The position numbers were made by a program, and so were the translations under genes. A DNA stretch of 64,000 nt from Geomonas agri (GTDB taxonomy: Bacteria > Desulfobacterota > Desulfuromonadia > Geobacterales > Geobacteraceae): contig NZ_JAINZO010000001.1 in NCBI RefSeq assembly GCF_020179605.1, forward strand, positions 1,400,799-1,464,798. Reading direction: 5' to 3'. Of this stretch, positions 17,360-26,330 are shown piece by piece (within the stretch, counting starts at the first letter, position 1; each line of letters opens with the position of its first letter). Below the pieces are notes generated by a model. It did no database searches. It was not told where the DNA came from and saw only the letters and a program-made list of their open reading frames with translations.

Positions 17360-18280
17360 GTGAACCTGAAGCAGCTCGAAATATTCATCAAGGTGGCGGA
17401 AAGCGGCAGCTTCTCCAAGGGGGCGGAGGCCACCTTCATTACGCAGTCTACGGTAAGCCAGCATATCTCGGCCCTTGAGAGTGAATTCGGCATGAAACTG
17501 CTCGATCGCACCGGCAAGGGTGCCCTTCCTACCGAGGGAGGCAAGATCCTGCTGGAGCGGGCACGCAAGCTGGTGGAGTATGCGAAGGAGATACCGATTG
17601 CGCTGGCGCGCTTCAAAGGGATCGAGGAGGCGGTGCTGAACATCGCGGGGAGCAGCATACCCGGCGAGTACATGATTCCGGCTGCCCTCCCCCTGCTGAT
17701 CGACCGTTTCCCCGGCGTGACTATCGTCCTTAGACAGGGGGACAGCCACGACGTCTTGGGCAAATTGCTGTCGGAAGAGGTGGAATTGGGCGTGGTCGGC
17801 GGTCGCTTCGACGAGGATACCCTGGAATTTACCCCCTTTGCCGAGGACGAACTGGTCCTGATTGCCCGCGCAGGCCACCGTTGGGGCGAGGGAGAAGCGA
17901 TCCGCAAGGAGGAGTTGCTCGGCGAGCCGGTGGTGTTGCGTGAAACGGGATCCGGGACCGGGAAAGCAGCGGCCCAGGCCCTGCGCGACGCAGGCATCGA
18001 CCCGACAAAACTGCGGGTGGCGGCGCACCTGGGGAGTAACGAGGCAGTGAAGCGTGCGGTGATGGCTGGTATCGGCGTATCTTTTGTTTCCGCGGTGTCG
18101 GTGCGGCACGAACTGGAACAGGGGGCGCTGATTCAGGTTCCCGTGGACCGCGTTTCCATCAAGCGGCAGTTTTATCTGGCCAGCCGCAAAGGGCGGGAAA
18201 TGTCGCCGGCGGCAGAAGCCTTCCGGGGCATCATGCTGGAAATTTTCAGGGGGGATGGGCAGCTGACTATCGACTCTTAA
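17360..18280 (+). CDS. LysR-family transcriptional regulator
   Basis: A protein of 306 residues with an N-terminal winged helix-turn-helix ([20 protein letters not shown], then [13 protein letters not shown]) and a C-terminal effector-binding domain resembling CysB/CysL. The opening resembles the LysR regulators often found near selenium-metabolism genes in anaerobes, but no such genes are visible here. The GTG start has AGGAGG at the right distance. It is divergent from the double-cubane reductase/activase pair, so it is probably their regulator. The co-inducer is unknown. Confidence 0.88.
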   Translation: MNLKQLEIFIKVAESGSFSKGAEATFITQSTVSQHISALESEFGMKLLDRTGKGALPTEGGKILLERARKLVEYAKEIPIALARFKGIEEAVLNIAGSSIPGEYMIPAALPLLIDRFPGVTIVLRQGDSHDVLGKLLSEEVELGVVGGRFDEDTLEFTPFAEDELVLIARAGHRWGEGEAIRKEELLGEPVVLRETGSGTGKAAAQALRDAGIDPTKLRVAAHLGSNEAVKRAVMAGIGVSFVSAVSVRHELEQGALIQVPVDRVSIKRQFYLASRKGREMSPAAEAFRGIMLEIFRGDGQLTIDS

Positions 18281-18603
18281 TTGTCGATTCTCGAGCCCCT
18301 CATCTTCTTGCGCTCCGAAACCGCCTTCTTGTCCGAGAGCCGTTTCTCTTTGGCGCCGCGCGGTACCTTGGTGGCGATACGCTTCTTCCTCTTCTGTTCG
18401 CGCCGGCGCAGCAGTTCCGCCAGGCGCTGTAGCGCCATCTCCCGATTTTGTGCCTGTGACCGGCTCTCGCTGGCCTGGGCCACGATCCCCGTTGGGAGGT
18501 GACGGATGCGAACGGCGGAGTCGGTGGTGTTGCGATGCTGCCCCCCCGGTCCCGACGCGCGGTAAAACTCCACTTTTATATCCGATTCCTTGATCTCTAA
18601 CAT
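18277..18603 (-). CDS. Peptide chain release factor-like GGQ protein (ribosome rescue)
   Basis: A protein of 108 residues with the peptidyl-tRNA hydrolysis motif in [18 protein letters not shown] and a long basic tail ([14 protein letters not shown] and further Lys/Arg), as in ArfB/YaeJ-type and other RF-like proteins without codon-recognition domains. It would release stalled peptides from ribosomes. The start ATG was chosen because GAGGAAG precedes it; earlier in-frame residues do not look like this family. It overlaps the LysR stop tail to tail. Confidence 0.82.
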   Translation of the reverse strand: MLEIKESDIKVEFYRASGPGGQHRNTTDSAVRIRHLPTGIVAQASESRSQAQNREMALQRLAELLRRREQKRKKRIATKVPRGAKEKRLSDKKAVSERKKMRGSRIDN

Positions 18604-18832
18604 CTTCCTCTTCCTCGTTGTTGCGGATGCCGTGAATATACCACGACCGCAGCCTGCGCCCAAGCCTTGTCGGCCACTGGACCATCGCGACACACAGGTA
18701 CTTACCTGCACCGGTACTACGTGGCGGTCTGTTACGACAAGCGAACACCGGCTCCCGCGGTTGATGTCACCGGTAATATTTGTTACATTGGCCCCCTTTC
18801 GACACTACATCTGCGACAAGGAGAGTTGAGCC

Positions 18833-19024
18833 ATGCCCGTCATAACCATCGACCTCGGCACCATCGAGAACAAAGAGAAGAAAGGCCAACTGGTACAGGC
18901 CCTGACCGAAGCTGCCAGTTCCGTAACCCAGATACCCGCCGATAAATTCATCGTCTTCATCAAGGAGATGGAGCGCGAGAACATCGGCGTCGGCGGAAAG
19001 CTGCTGTCAGACATCCTCAAGTAA
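18833..19024 (+). CDS. 4-oxalocrotonate tautomerase-like protein
   Basis: A small protein of 63 residues with Pro directly after the initiator Met (MPVITIDLG), the catalytic base of the tautomerase superfamily after Met removal. The length is normal for 4-OT subunits, which form hexamers. The substrate is unknown and no catechol meta-cleavage genes are nearby. GGAG precedes the ATG. It lies 16 bases upstream of a flavin reductase, so the two are probably cotranscribed. Confidence 0.85.
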   Translation: MPVITIDLGTIENKEKKGQLVQALTEAASSVTQIPADKFIVFIKEMERENIGVGGKLLSDILK

Positions 19025-19040
19025 AGGCACAGGAGGCCAC

Positions 19041-19613
19041 ATGAAAAAGAGTCTGGGCAAAGGGACCCACGCCATGCCGACCCCGGTTTGGCTGGTGGGA
19101 AGTTACGACCTGGCGGGCAAGCCGAACCTGGCCACCATCGCCTGGGGCGGCGTCTGCAGTTCCGATCCGGCCGCAGTCACTATCTCGCTGCGCAAGTCGC
19201 GCCACAGTTACGACGCCATTCTGAAGCACGGCGCCTTCACGGTGAATATCCCGTCGCAGCAGTTTGCCGTCGAGGCCGACTACGCCGGTATCGCTTCGGG
19301 CAAAACCGAGGACAAGTTCGCCAAGGCCGGGCTCACCGCCGTCAAAAGCGACCTGGTCGATGCGCCCTATGTCGCGGAATTTCCGCTGGTCATCGAATGC
19401 CGCCTGTTGCAGACCGTCGAGATCGGGGTGCACACCCAGTTCATCGGCGAGATCGTCGATGTGAAGGCAGACGAGTCCGTCCTCGATGGCAACGGCCTGC
19501 CTGATCCGGACAAGGTGCGGCCGATCATCTACAGCCCCACCAACCGTATCTACTACGGCCTGGGTGAAGCAGTCGGCAAGGGATTCGATATCGGCAAAGA
19601 GTTGATGAAGTAA
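19041..19613 (+). CDS. Flavin reductase-family (FMN-binding split barrel) protein
   Basis: A protein of 190 residues. The segments PTPVWLVGSYD, NLATIAWGGVCSSDPAAVTISL and HGAFTVNIPS are typical of the flavin reductase-like split-barrel family, which binds FMN and may reduce flavins or act as a flavoprotein. AGGAGG stands four bases before the ATG. It is likely cotranscribed with the tautomerase. The exact reaction is not readable from the sequence. Confidence 0.85.
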   Translation: MKKSLGKGTHAMPTPVWLVGSYDLAGKPNLATIAWGGVCSSDPAAVTISLRKSRHSYDAILKHGAFTVNIPSQQFAVEADYAGIASGKTEDKFAKAGLTAVKSDLVDAPYVAEFPLVIECRLLQTVEIGVHTQFIGEIVDVKADESVLDGNGLPDPDKVRPIIYSPTNRIYYGLGEAVGKGFDIGKELMK

Positions 19614-19712
19614 CTGGAGGGTTGCCGTCGCTACGGTATAATCGTTCCCGTCATTAAGCCAAGGCGCCCTGCCCCCTCCTCAAAGGGGGCAAGGTTCCAA
19701 CCGGGGACGATC

Positions 19713-19943
19713 ATGGACGACGAAACCTTCAAGAACGAAGTACTGGACCGGCTGCAACAAATCATCGAGATGCTGACCTCGATCCTCCCGGAGGCGTGCC
19801 TCGAGGAAGTCGAGGAAACGCCTGCTCCCCTAACCCGCCCCGAGGTGGAGCAGGCGCGTAACCCGTACGGCATCGGCGAGGAAATGCAGGACGACTATCG
19901 GTCAGCCCTCGAAAAGTGGAAACTCGAACACGGCAGTGTCTGA
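19713..19943 (+). CDS. Small acidic hypothetical protein
   Basis: A protein of 76 residues, rich in Glu and Asp, with a probable amphipathic helix at the start (FKNEVLDRLQQIIEMLTSIL). No family is recognised. A GGGGA lies six bases before the ATG, codon use matches the neighbours, and no competing gene is present, so it is probably real. A GC-rich palindromic stretch (about 19665-19695) lies in front of it. Confidence 0.5.
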   Translation: MDDETFKNEVLDRLQQIIEMLTSILPEACLEEVEETPAPLTRPEVEQARNPYGIGEEMQDDYRSALEKWKLEHGSV

Positions 19944-20030
19944 ACCGGACTCTGCCGTAAAGGAACTGGCCGGTGGTCCCGACGCAGATTGCGCAGATGG
20001 GCCATCGGCCTTTCATTTACACCTACGAGC

Positions 20031-20076
20031 CCCCCCCCGTCCCTCCTTTCGCAAAGGGGGGACAGGGAGGATTTTC
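20031..20076. repeat. GC-rich palindromic repeat, family 2, copy 1
   Basis: The core CCTTTCGCAAAGG lies within a larger imperfect palindrome that continues GGGGACAGGGAGGATTTTCC. A related copy with the same trailing segment is at 51266-51300. It lies at the 3' end of the ADP-ribosylglycohydrolase gene. Confidence 0.5.
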
Positions 20077-20865
20077 CTAACGTCCGCACCCTCTCCCAAC
20101 CACGAACCGCTCCTCGAACTCCAAGGTCACCCTTCTCAGCGGCTCATCCAGAAACCCGAGCGCGCTCTGAGCGACGTAGGCCGGGACCCCGCCATAAAAT
20201 GCCTGTGCAATCCCCCCGGTTATGCAGGCAAGGGTGTCGGAATCACCTCCGAGCGAAACGGCAAGGCGCAGGGCACTCTCGAAGTCGCTCGAGTCGAAGA
20301 AGGCAGCCAGCGCCTGGGGGAGCGTCCCCTGGCAGGAGACGTCGAAGCGATAGTCCGGACGGATGTCGTCGCAACCACGGGAAAGGTCGTAGCCGAATCG
20401 ACCGGCGATGAAACTGCGTATCTCCGCCTTGGTGCCGCCGGTGCGCGCGAGATAGATTGCAGTAGCAGCGGCCTGCGCGCCGCGCACCCCCTCCGGATGA
20501 CCGTGGGTGGGAAGGGTGTACTCCTCGGCCTTTTGTAGCACCTCGCCCAGTGAATCGAAGGCCCATGCCGCAGGCGAGATACGCATTGCCGAGCCGTTGC
20601 CCCAGCTGTAATAGGGAGCAGCATCGTCGCTGGCGGCCCAGCGCGCGAAATTCTTGCCGTACCCGGCCTCTGGATACCTGCGATAGTAGCGCCGCATCAC
20701 CTGCGGGTATGATTCACCGCTCATGATCGCCTCGGCGAGCGCCACGGTGAGCACAGTGTCGTCGGTGAAACGGCAGTGGTCCTGGAACAGTGGAAACTCA
20801 GTGGTCTTGATGTTGTTCCACTCGTAGATCGATCCCACGATGTCGCCGGTCAGGGCACCAAGCAT
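20077..20865 (-). CDS. ADP-ribosylglycohydrolase (DraG family)
   Basis: A protein of 262 residues. GALTGDIVGSIYEW, FTDDTVLTVALAEA and SLGGDSDTLACITGGIAQAF are the metal-binding and catalytic motifs of the ADP-ribosyl-glycohydrolase fold, which removes ADP-ribose from proteins or small molecules with two Mg ions. No nitrogenase or DraT gene is in the window, so a nitrogenase-reactivating role is not supported. It is divergent from the ACP phosphodiesterase gene. Confidence 0.9.
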   Translation of the reverse strand: MLGALTGDIVGSIYEWNNIKTTEFPLFQDHCRFTDDTVLTVALAEAIMSGESYPQVMRRYYRRYPEAGYGKNFARWAASDDAAPYYSWGNGSAMRISPAAWAFDSLGEVLQKAEEYTLPTHGHPEGVRGAQAAATAIYLARTGGTKAEIRSFIAGRFGYDLSRGCDDIRPDYRFDVSCQGTLPQALAAFFDSSDFESALRLAVSLGGDSDTLACITGGIAQAFYGGVPAYVAQSALGFLDEPLRRVTLEFEERFVVGRGCGR

Positions 20866-20912
20866 GTCATCCCCCTACCCCTTTAGCCGGGGTTTTGGTA
20901 TCATCACTTGCC

Positions 20913-21491
20913 ATGAACTACCTCTTCCACCTCTACTTATCCGGGAACGACCCCGCCATCATCACCGGCAACTTCATGGGGGACTTCGTCAAGGGCCCGC
21001 TTGCTGACCGGTTCCCGGAGCGCCTGCGTCAAGGTCTTGCGCTGCACCGGCGTATCGACTCCTTCGCCCAAGGTCATCCAGCCTTCACCGCCAGCCGCCT
21101 GCGCATCGCCCAGGAATTCGGCCTGTACCGCGGCATCTTGGTCGACCTGTACTACGATCATTTCCTCGCCAGCGGGTGGCGACACTGGCATGACGATCCC
21201 CTGCCGGTCTACCTCGGGCGGATCAGGAAAATCGTAGAGGGAAACCGAGACCTGCTGCCGCAACCGCTGCAGAGGCTGGTCCCGATTATCTTCGAGGACA
21301 TGATCCCCTCTTACCTCACTACCGACGGTATTGCCGGTGCCCTGCAGCGCATGTCCAGACGCGTGCCGCGTGCTAATCCCCTGGCCGGTGGCGGCAGCGA
21401 GCTTACCCGCAACTATTCAATATTGCAAGAAGATTTTCTGCAATTCCTCCCCGATGTACATCGATGCGCACGGCAGTTTTTGCACGATTGA
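20913..21491 (+). CDS. acpH: ACP phosphodiesterase (AcpH family)
   Basis: A protein of 192 residues. MNYLFHLYLSGNDPAIITGNFMGDFVKG, LHRRIDSFAQGHPAF and LVDLYYDHFLA are the conserved His/Asp segments of AcpH, which removes the 4'-phosphopantetheine group from acyl carrier protein. The ATG at 20913 was chosen because the family starts with MNYL; the ribosome site is weak. No acyl carrier protein gene is adjacent. Confidence 0.85.
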   Translation: MNYLFHLYLSGNDPAIITGNFMGDFVKGPLADRFPERLRQGLALHRRIDSFAQGHPAFTASRLRIAQEFGLYRGILVDLYYDHFLASGWRHWHDDPLPVYLGRIRKIVEGNRDLLPQPLQRLVPIIFEDMIPSYLTTDGIAGALQRMSRRVPRANPLAGGGSELTRNYSILQEDFLQFLPDVHRCARQFLHD

Positions 21492-21767
21492 AACAGCAAT
21501 TGCAGCTCCGAGTTTGCAACTGTTAGGACGCAGAAGGTATTTTGTTTTCCCTTTGGCAGATACTGTCACAGTAACATCGGCCACTGTATTTCGTTAACAC
21601 CCCTATCATCCCTCTCACGGCCCACCACCCCTAGCAGTTCTCCAAGTCGAAACTTCAATTGCAAAAATTCATAAGATAAGTCATAAAAGCGCAACAATCC
21701 GCTTGAATAGAAGCCCGCCCCGCGGTAAATTAAAGCGCTGTATTGATGTCGCCCCTGGAGAAGAACG

Positions 21768-22223
21768 ATAGACACGATCCACCTGCTCATCTTCGCCCTA
21801 GACGGCACACGCTACGCCTTGAGACTGGAACAGGTCACCAGGGTCATCAGGGCTGCGGCGCTCACCACGATCCCCTATGCCCCGGATGTCGTACTCGGCA
21901 TCCTAGACCTGCAGGGGGATGTCATCCCCGTCATAAACCTGAGAAGGCGGTTCGGGTTGCCTGAGCGGCCCATCGGCTGCGAAGACCACTTCGTCGTTGC
22001 CCGAACCCAAAGGCTCGCCTTGGCACTCCACGTCGATACGACGGAAGGTGTGTGCGAGTTACCCCCCGGGGCACTCCTGCCACCGGACAAGATCGTCGCC
22101 GGGACGGAATTCCTGGCCGGCGTTACCCGGACTGCCGACGGGCTGGTACTGATCCACGACCTGGACACCCTGCTCTTCCCCGAGGAAGAAGCGCAGATCC
22201 GGGCTGTTCTGGAGCAGGCGTAG
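21768..22223 (+). CDS. CheW-like adaptor, first gene of a Wsp-like operon (probable ATA start)
   Basis: A CheW domain of about 151 residues that couples the receptor to the CheA kinase. The family start (IHLLIFALDGTRYALRLEQV) is encoded from about 21777, but the only start-like codon with a ribosome site (GGAG seven bases upstream) is an ATA at 21768. The nearest in-frame ATG/GTG/TTG is the TTG at 21819, which would remove the first beta-strands. Either ATA is used or a base differs from the true sequence. LDLQGDVIPVINLRRRF is the conserved CheW core. It is comparable to WspB. One base separates its stop from the CheR start. Confidence 0.85.
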   Translation: MDTIHLLIFALDGTRYALRLEQVTRVIRAAALTTIPYAPDVVLGILDLQGDVIPVINLRRRFGLPERPIGCEDHFVVARTQRLALALHVDTTEGVCELPPGALLPPDKIVAGTEFLAGVTRTADGLVLIHDLDTLLFPEEEAQIRAVLEQA

Positions 22224-22224
22224 C

Positions 22225-23679
22225 GTGGCGGGCGATAAACACCACGCGCTGCCAGTTTTCGCAGGATTCGTAGGTAGGAACCTCGGGTTGCACTTTCCCG
22301 AGGCGCGCCTGGGTGACCTGGCGCTGAAAATGACCGCGCTGGCACGGGAGGCGGGTTTCAAGGACCTTGACCGCTACCTGTTCCAACTCATGGCGGCTCC
22401 GCTCTCCCAGGAACAGATGAATGCCCTTAGCGGGGCCTTGACCATCGGTGAAACCTATTTCCTGCGCGACCCCAAGAGCTACCGGGTGCTCGAACAGCAG
22501 ATACTCCCCGGGCTCATTGCGGCGCGTCGGCGCGGCGGCAGGACCCTCAAGATCTGGAGTGCCGGGTGCTCCACAGGCGAGGAGCCCTACTCCATCGCCA
22601 TCATCCTTAGTCGACTGTTGCGTGATCTTCCGGACTGGAAGATCACGCTGCTTGGCACCGATATCAACGTTGACGCTCTGGAACGGGCACACAGGGGGGT
22701 GTACGGCAAATGGTCCTTCCGCAACGCACCGCAGTGGATCATGGAGTACTTCACCCCCGTCGGGGACGGCCAGTTTGAAATCGTGCCCCGCATCCGCGAG
22801 ATGGTGCAGTTCAGCCCGTTGAACCTGGCCGACGACACCGGCCATGCCCTCACCAGCGGCACGGATATCATCTTCTGCCGCAATGTGATGCTCTACTTCC
22901 ACACCGAGCAGATCGAGAAGACGGTAGGGAGGTTCCACGCTGCTTTGAAGCCGGGCGGATGGCTCTTCGTAGGCCCCACCGAGGTGGACCACCAAAGACT
23001 GCGCGGCTTCAGCTGCCACCACTACGACGGGGCCCTGGTGCTCAGAAAGGGAGAACAGCGCCGTAAAACGATGCGCCCAGCCGCCCCCATGCCGACACCG
23101 GTTCCGGCGGCAGCCCCGCTGGGGACGGCCTCTTCCGTTGCCTCCCACCGGGCCTTCCCTGATCCCTTGTCGTCGCAGGCGGAGCCCCTGCCGGGCAGCA
23201 TCGAGCTGGCACGGACGGCGTATCGCGACGGGGAGTACCAGGAGGCGGCCCGGCTGGCCCTGTCCGCGCCGCACCTCCCCGAGAACCTTGCTCTTGCGGC
23301 GCGCTGCTACGCCAACCTGGGGCGGTACCAGGAGGCGCGGGAGCAGTGTGAAAAAACGCTGCGGCTGGAGCGCCTGAATCCTCATACCCACTACCTGCTT
23401 TCCATGATCCTGGAGCAGATGGGAGACGGCGAGGCAGCCGAAGCTGCACTGAAACGAGCACTGTACCTGGACCATGACTATCTGCTCGCCTACTTCGCCC
23501 TGGGGAACCTGTGCCGCAAGCGCGGTGAACTCCGGGAAGCCGAACAGAGTTTCGCAAACGCCCTGCGCCTTTTGCAGCGCTACGACCCGGCGGAGGTTCT
23601 GCCCGATGCCGAAGGGATCACGGCCGGGTTGCTGTCTCAGTTGATCAAGGGAATGAACGCCGGTTTGAACCGCAGGTAA
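22225..23679 (+). CDS. CheR-type MCP methyltransferase with TPR tail
   Basis: A protein of 484 residues. Residues 15-275 are a CheR methyltransferase: IGETYFLRD, KIWSAGCSTGEEPYSIAI (SAM motif I), LLGTDINVDALERA, DIIFCRNVMLYF. A Pro/Ala linker (about 280-310) leads to at least four TPR-like repeats (about 325-470), as in WspC and FrzF. It would methylate glutamates on the receptor encoded downstream. The GTG start lies directly after the preceding cheW stop. Confidence 0.9.
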   Translation: MAGDKHHALPVFAGFVGRNLGLHFPEARLGDLALKMTALAREAGFKDLDRYLFQLMAAPLSQEQMNALSGALTIGETYFLRDPKSYRVLEQQILPGLIAARRRGGRTLKIWSAGCSTGEEPYSIAIILSRLLRDLPDWKITLLGTDINVDALERAHRGVYGKWSFRNAPQWIMEYFTPVGDGQFEIVPRIREMVQFSPLNLADDTGHALTSGTDIIFCRNVMLYFHTEQIEKTVGRFHAALKPGGWLFVGPTEVDHQRLRGFSCHHYDGALVLRKGEQRRKTMRPAAPMPTPVPAAAPLGTASSVASHRAFPDPLSSQAEPLPGSIELARTAYRDGEYQEAARLALSAPHLPENLALAARCYANLGRYQEAREQCEKTLRLERLNPHTHYLLSMILEQMGDGEAAEAALKRALYLDHDYLLAYFALGNLCRKRGELREAEQSFANALRLLQRYDPAEVLPDAEGITAGLLSQLIKGMNAGLNRR

Positions 23680-23712
23680 TACCGGCGGTACTACTGTTTC
23701 AGGAGATGGCGG

Positions 23713-24318
23713 ATGTCGGTAAAGAGCTCCAGCATAGACTGGGCTGCACTGCTCAAGCGACAGGAAGCGGCATTCGCCGCGGCGGGCGCCCCCTCACGCG
23801 ACCCTGAGCGCGAAAAGGCCCTGCTGGACGAACGGGCGCGCCTATTAAGCCGGCAACCTGAACGCCCGTCGGACGCGCAGGGGATCGAGTGCCTGGAGTT
23901 CCTGCTCTCCGGCGAACGCTACGCCATCGAAATCTGCTACGTGGCGGCCACCTTGCCGCTCACTGATTTCACGCCGCTTTTTTGTGCGCCCTCGTTCGTA
24001 CTCGGGATCACCAACCTGCGCGGCCGCATCATTTCCATCGTCGACCTGCGCCGGTTCTTTGAACTGCCGGCCATGGGCCTTTCCGACCTGAACCGGGTCA
24101 TCGTGGTGGGCAACGAGCAGATGGAGTTCGGCGTCCTCGCCGACAGCATCGTCGGCACCAGGACCGTCGCGCCCGGTGCCTTGCTCCCCATTCCCGACAC
24201 CTTCACCGGCCCGAGGGAAGAGTACGTCGCCGGGGTGACCGAGCAGCGCCTTGCCCTGCTCGACATGGGGCGCATCCTCGCCGACCCGAGGATGGTGGTG
24301 CACGAAGAGGTGGGTTAA
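23713..24318 (+). CDS. CheW-like adaptor with N-terminal extension
   Basis: A protein of 201 residues. The first 55 residues are charged and probably helical, then a CheW domain follows (ECLEFLLSGERYAIEICYV, ITNLRGRIISIVDLRRFF). It is comparable to WspD, the second adaptor of the Wsp system. AGGAG precedes the ATG. It lies between the CheR and receptor genes. Confidence 0.9.
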   Translation: MSVKSSSIDWAALLKRQEAAFAAAGAPSRDPEREKALLDERARLLSRQPERPSDAQGIECLEFLLSGERYAIEICYVAATLPLTDFTPLFCAPSFVLGITNLRGRIISIVDLRRFFELPAMGLSDLNRVIVVGNEQMEFGVLADSIVGTRTVAPGALLPIPDTFTGPREEYVAGVTEQRLALLDMGRILADPRMVVHEEVG

Positions 24319-24327
24319 GGGCAGAAT

Positions 24328-24417
24328 AAGATTAAGATTTAGATAGATACGCTTTTATGAGGGAGGTCGAGGATAGGTTCAGATGAGGAGAATTCTCTAA
24401 GTCTTAACCTTAATCTT
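24328..24417. repeat. Imperfect AT-rich inverted repeat before the receptor gene
   Basis: AAGATTAAGATTTAG (24328-24342) is mirrored by CTAAGTCTTAACCTTAATCTT (24397-24417), with GAGAATTCTC close to the right arm. The long hairpin lies in the only sizeable gap (119 nt) inside the front half of the chemosensory operon. It could shape mRNA stability or hold an internal promoter; neither is shown. Confidence 0.45.
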
Positions 24418-24437
24418 GATCTTTCCTAGGGGGTTCC

Positions 24438-26294
24438 ATGCTGAGTAACATGAAGATCCGTTCCCGACTGGCCGCGGGGTTTTCCGTCCTGGTGCTGTTC
24501 CTGATCCTGATCGGGGGGCTGTCCCTGAAGAACCTCGCCGCGCAAGGCCAGCTCCTGAGCGAGTTCTACGAACACCCCTTTGCGGTCACCAACGCCATCC
24601 AGCAGGTGGATACCAACATCACCCGCATGCATCGCGGCATGAAGGACGTCATCCTCTACAGCAACGACCGCGAGGACGTGGATGCCTCGGTGGCTGATAT
24701 CGACAACTGCGAAAAGATCGTCTACCGCCAGCTTGCGCTTGCCAGGGACCGCTTCCCCGGGGACAAGTCAAAGCTCGACCAGATCAAGGAATCCATGGAC
24801 CAGTGGAAGGTGATCCGGGCCAAGACCATCGACCTCGTGCGCCAGGGCAAGGTCAAGGAAGCCATCGCTTTCCACAAGTCCTACGCGCGGCGCACCGTGG
24901 CCCAGATCGACACCCAGGTGAACGAGGTGCTCAAGGATTCCTACACCGTCGCCGACAAGTTTGCCGCCGAGTCCAAGAAGAACCAGAGCACCACCTTCGC
25001 CATCACCGCGACCCTGGTGGTGCTGGCCGGCATCCTCGCTGCCCTCATCGCCTTCGCCATCACCGCCTCCATCACCAAGCCGCTCACTGACGCGGTGCAG
25101 GCCGCCGAGCGCCTGGCCCAGGGTGACGTTTCCGTCGAGCTCGGCAGCGACTCCGCCGACGAACTGGGCCAGTTGCTCAGGTCCATGGGCAAGGTGGTGC
25201 ACTCCATGCGCCGCCTGGGGGAAACCGCCAACCGCATTGCCCTGGGCGACCTTGACGTCGACATTGCGCTCCTCTCCGATCGCGACGTCTTCGGCACCGC
25301 GATGCGCAACATGGTGGCTTCACTTAACAGCCTTGCCGACAATGCCGACCGCATCGCGTCCGGCGATCTCACCATCGAGGTCCTGCCCGCCTCCCCCAAG
25401 GACCGACTGGGCAACTCCTTCCGGATGATGACCAGCAACCTCAGGGAACTCACGGTGGAGATCGCCGAGGTGGTCAACGTGCTGGCCGGCTCCGCCGCGG
25501 AGATCATGACCACGGTAAGCGAGCTCGCCTCCAGCTCGGCCCAGACCGCCACCTCCATCTCCGAGACCAACGCCACCGTCCAGGAGATCCGCCAGACCAC
25601 CGATCTCACTTCGCAGAAGTCGCGCCAGGTGTACGAGAGTGCGCACCGATCCACCCAGATCGCCCGCACCGGCCGCGAATCGGTCAACAGCGCCATCGGC
25701 GGCATGCAGGGCATCGACGAGCGCATGGGCTTCATCGCTGAACGCATCGTCAACCTCTCCGAACAAAGCCAGGCCATCGGCGAGATCATCGCCACCGTCG
25801 CCGACCTGGCCGAGCAGTCCAACCTTCTCGCTGTCAACGCGGCCATCGAGGCGGCCAAGGCGGGCGAGCACGGCAAGGGATTCGCCGTCGTGGCACAGGA
25901 GGTGAAAAACCTCGCCACCCAGTCCAAGCAGGCCACCTCTCAGGTCAGGAACATCATCGGCCAGATCCAGAAAGCGACCACTGCCGCGGTGCTCGCCACC
26001 GAGCAGGGGAGCAAGGCGGTTGAAGCCGGGGTGAAACAGTCCAGCGAGGCGGGAGAGTCGATCCGCCAGCTTGCCTCCAGCATCGAGGAGTCCTCCAACG
26101 CCACCCTGCAGATTGTCACCTCTACACAGGAGCAGGCCATCGGCATGGACCAAATCGCCATCGCCATCCAGAGCATCAACCAGGCCAGCGATCAGAACGT
26201 CGAAGGTTCGCGCCAGATCGAGGCTGCGGCCCGCAACCTCTACGAGCTGAACCAGAAGCTGCAGCAGCTGGTCAGCGGCTACAAGGTGGCATAA
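24438..26294 (+). CDS. Methyl-accepting chemotaxis protein (WspA-like)
   Basis: A protein of 618 residues: membrane helix at about 12-32, a periplasmic four-helix-bundle ligand domain (about 33-185), a second helix (about 188-210), HAMP segments (about 210-330) and a cytoplasmic signalling domain with the conserved tip [33 protein letters not shown] written in part here as [18 protein letters not shown]. It ends [11 protein letters not shown] with no NWETF-type tether, so CheR probably docks otherwise, perhaps through its TPRs. The ligand is unknown. Confidence 0.9.
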   Translation: MLSNMKIRSRLAAGFSVLVLFLILIGGLSLKNLAAQGQLLSEFYEHPFAVTNAIQQVDTNITRMHRGMKDVILYSNDREDVDASVADIDNCEKIVYRQLALARDRFPGDKSKLDQIKESMDQWKVIRAKTIDLVRQGKVKEAIAFHKSYARRTVAQIDTQVNEVLKDSYTVADKFAAESKKNQSTTFAITATLVVLAGILAALIAFAITASITKPLTDAVQAAERLAQGDVSVELGSDSADELGQLLRSMGKVVHSMRRLGETANRIALGDLDVDIALLSDRDVFGTAMRNMVASLNSLADNADRIASGDLTIEVLPASPKDRLGNSFRMMTSNLRELTVEIAEVVNVLAGSAAEIMTTVSELASSSAQTATSISETNATVQEIRQTTDLTSQKSRQVYESAHRSTQIARTGRESVNSAIGGMQGIDERMGFIAERIVNLSEQSQAIGEIIATVADLAEQSNLLAVNAAIEAAKAGEHGKGFAVVAQEVKNLATQSKQATSQVRNIIGQIQKATTAAVLATEQGSKAVEAGVKQSSEAGESIRQLASSIEESSNATLQIVTSTQEQAIGMDQIAIAIQSINQASDQNVEGSRQIEAAARNLYELNQKLQQLVSGYKVA

Positions 26295-26330
26295 CGGCCA
26301 TGACTGCAGTAAACGGGGGAATCTCGCCGC

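Noticed and set aside
21724-21767. Sigma-28 (flagellar-type) promoter before the Wsp-like operon
   Set aside because: TAAAG is present at a suitable distance, but the -10 part (GCCCCTGG) does not fit GCCGATAA.
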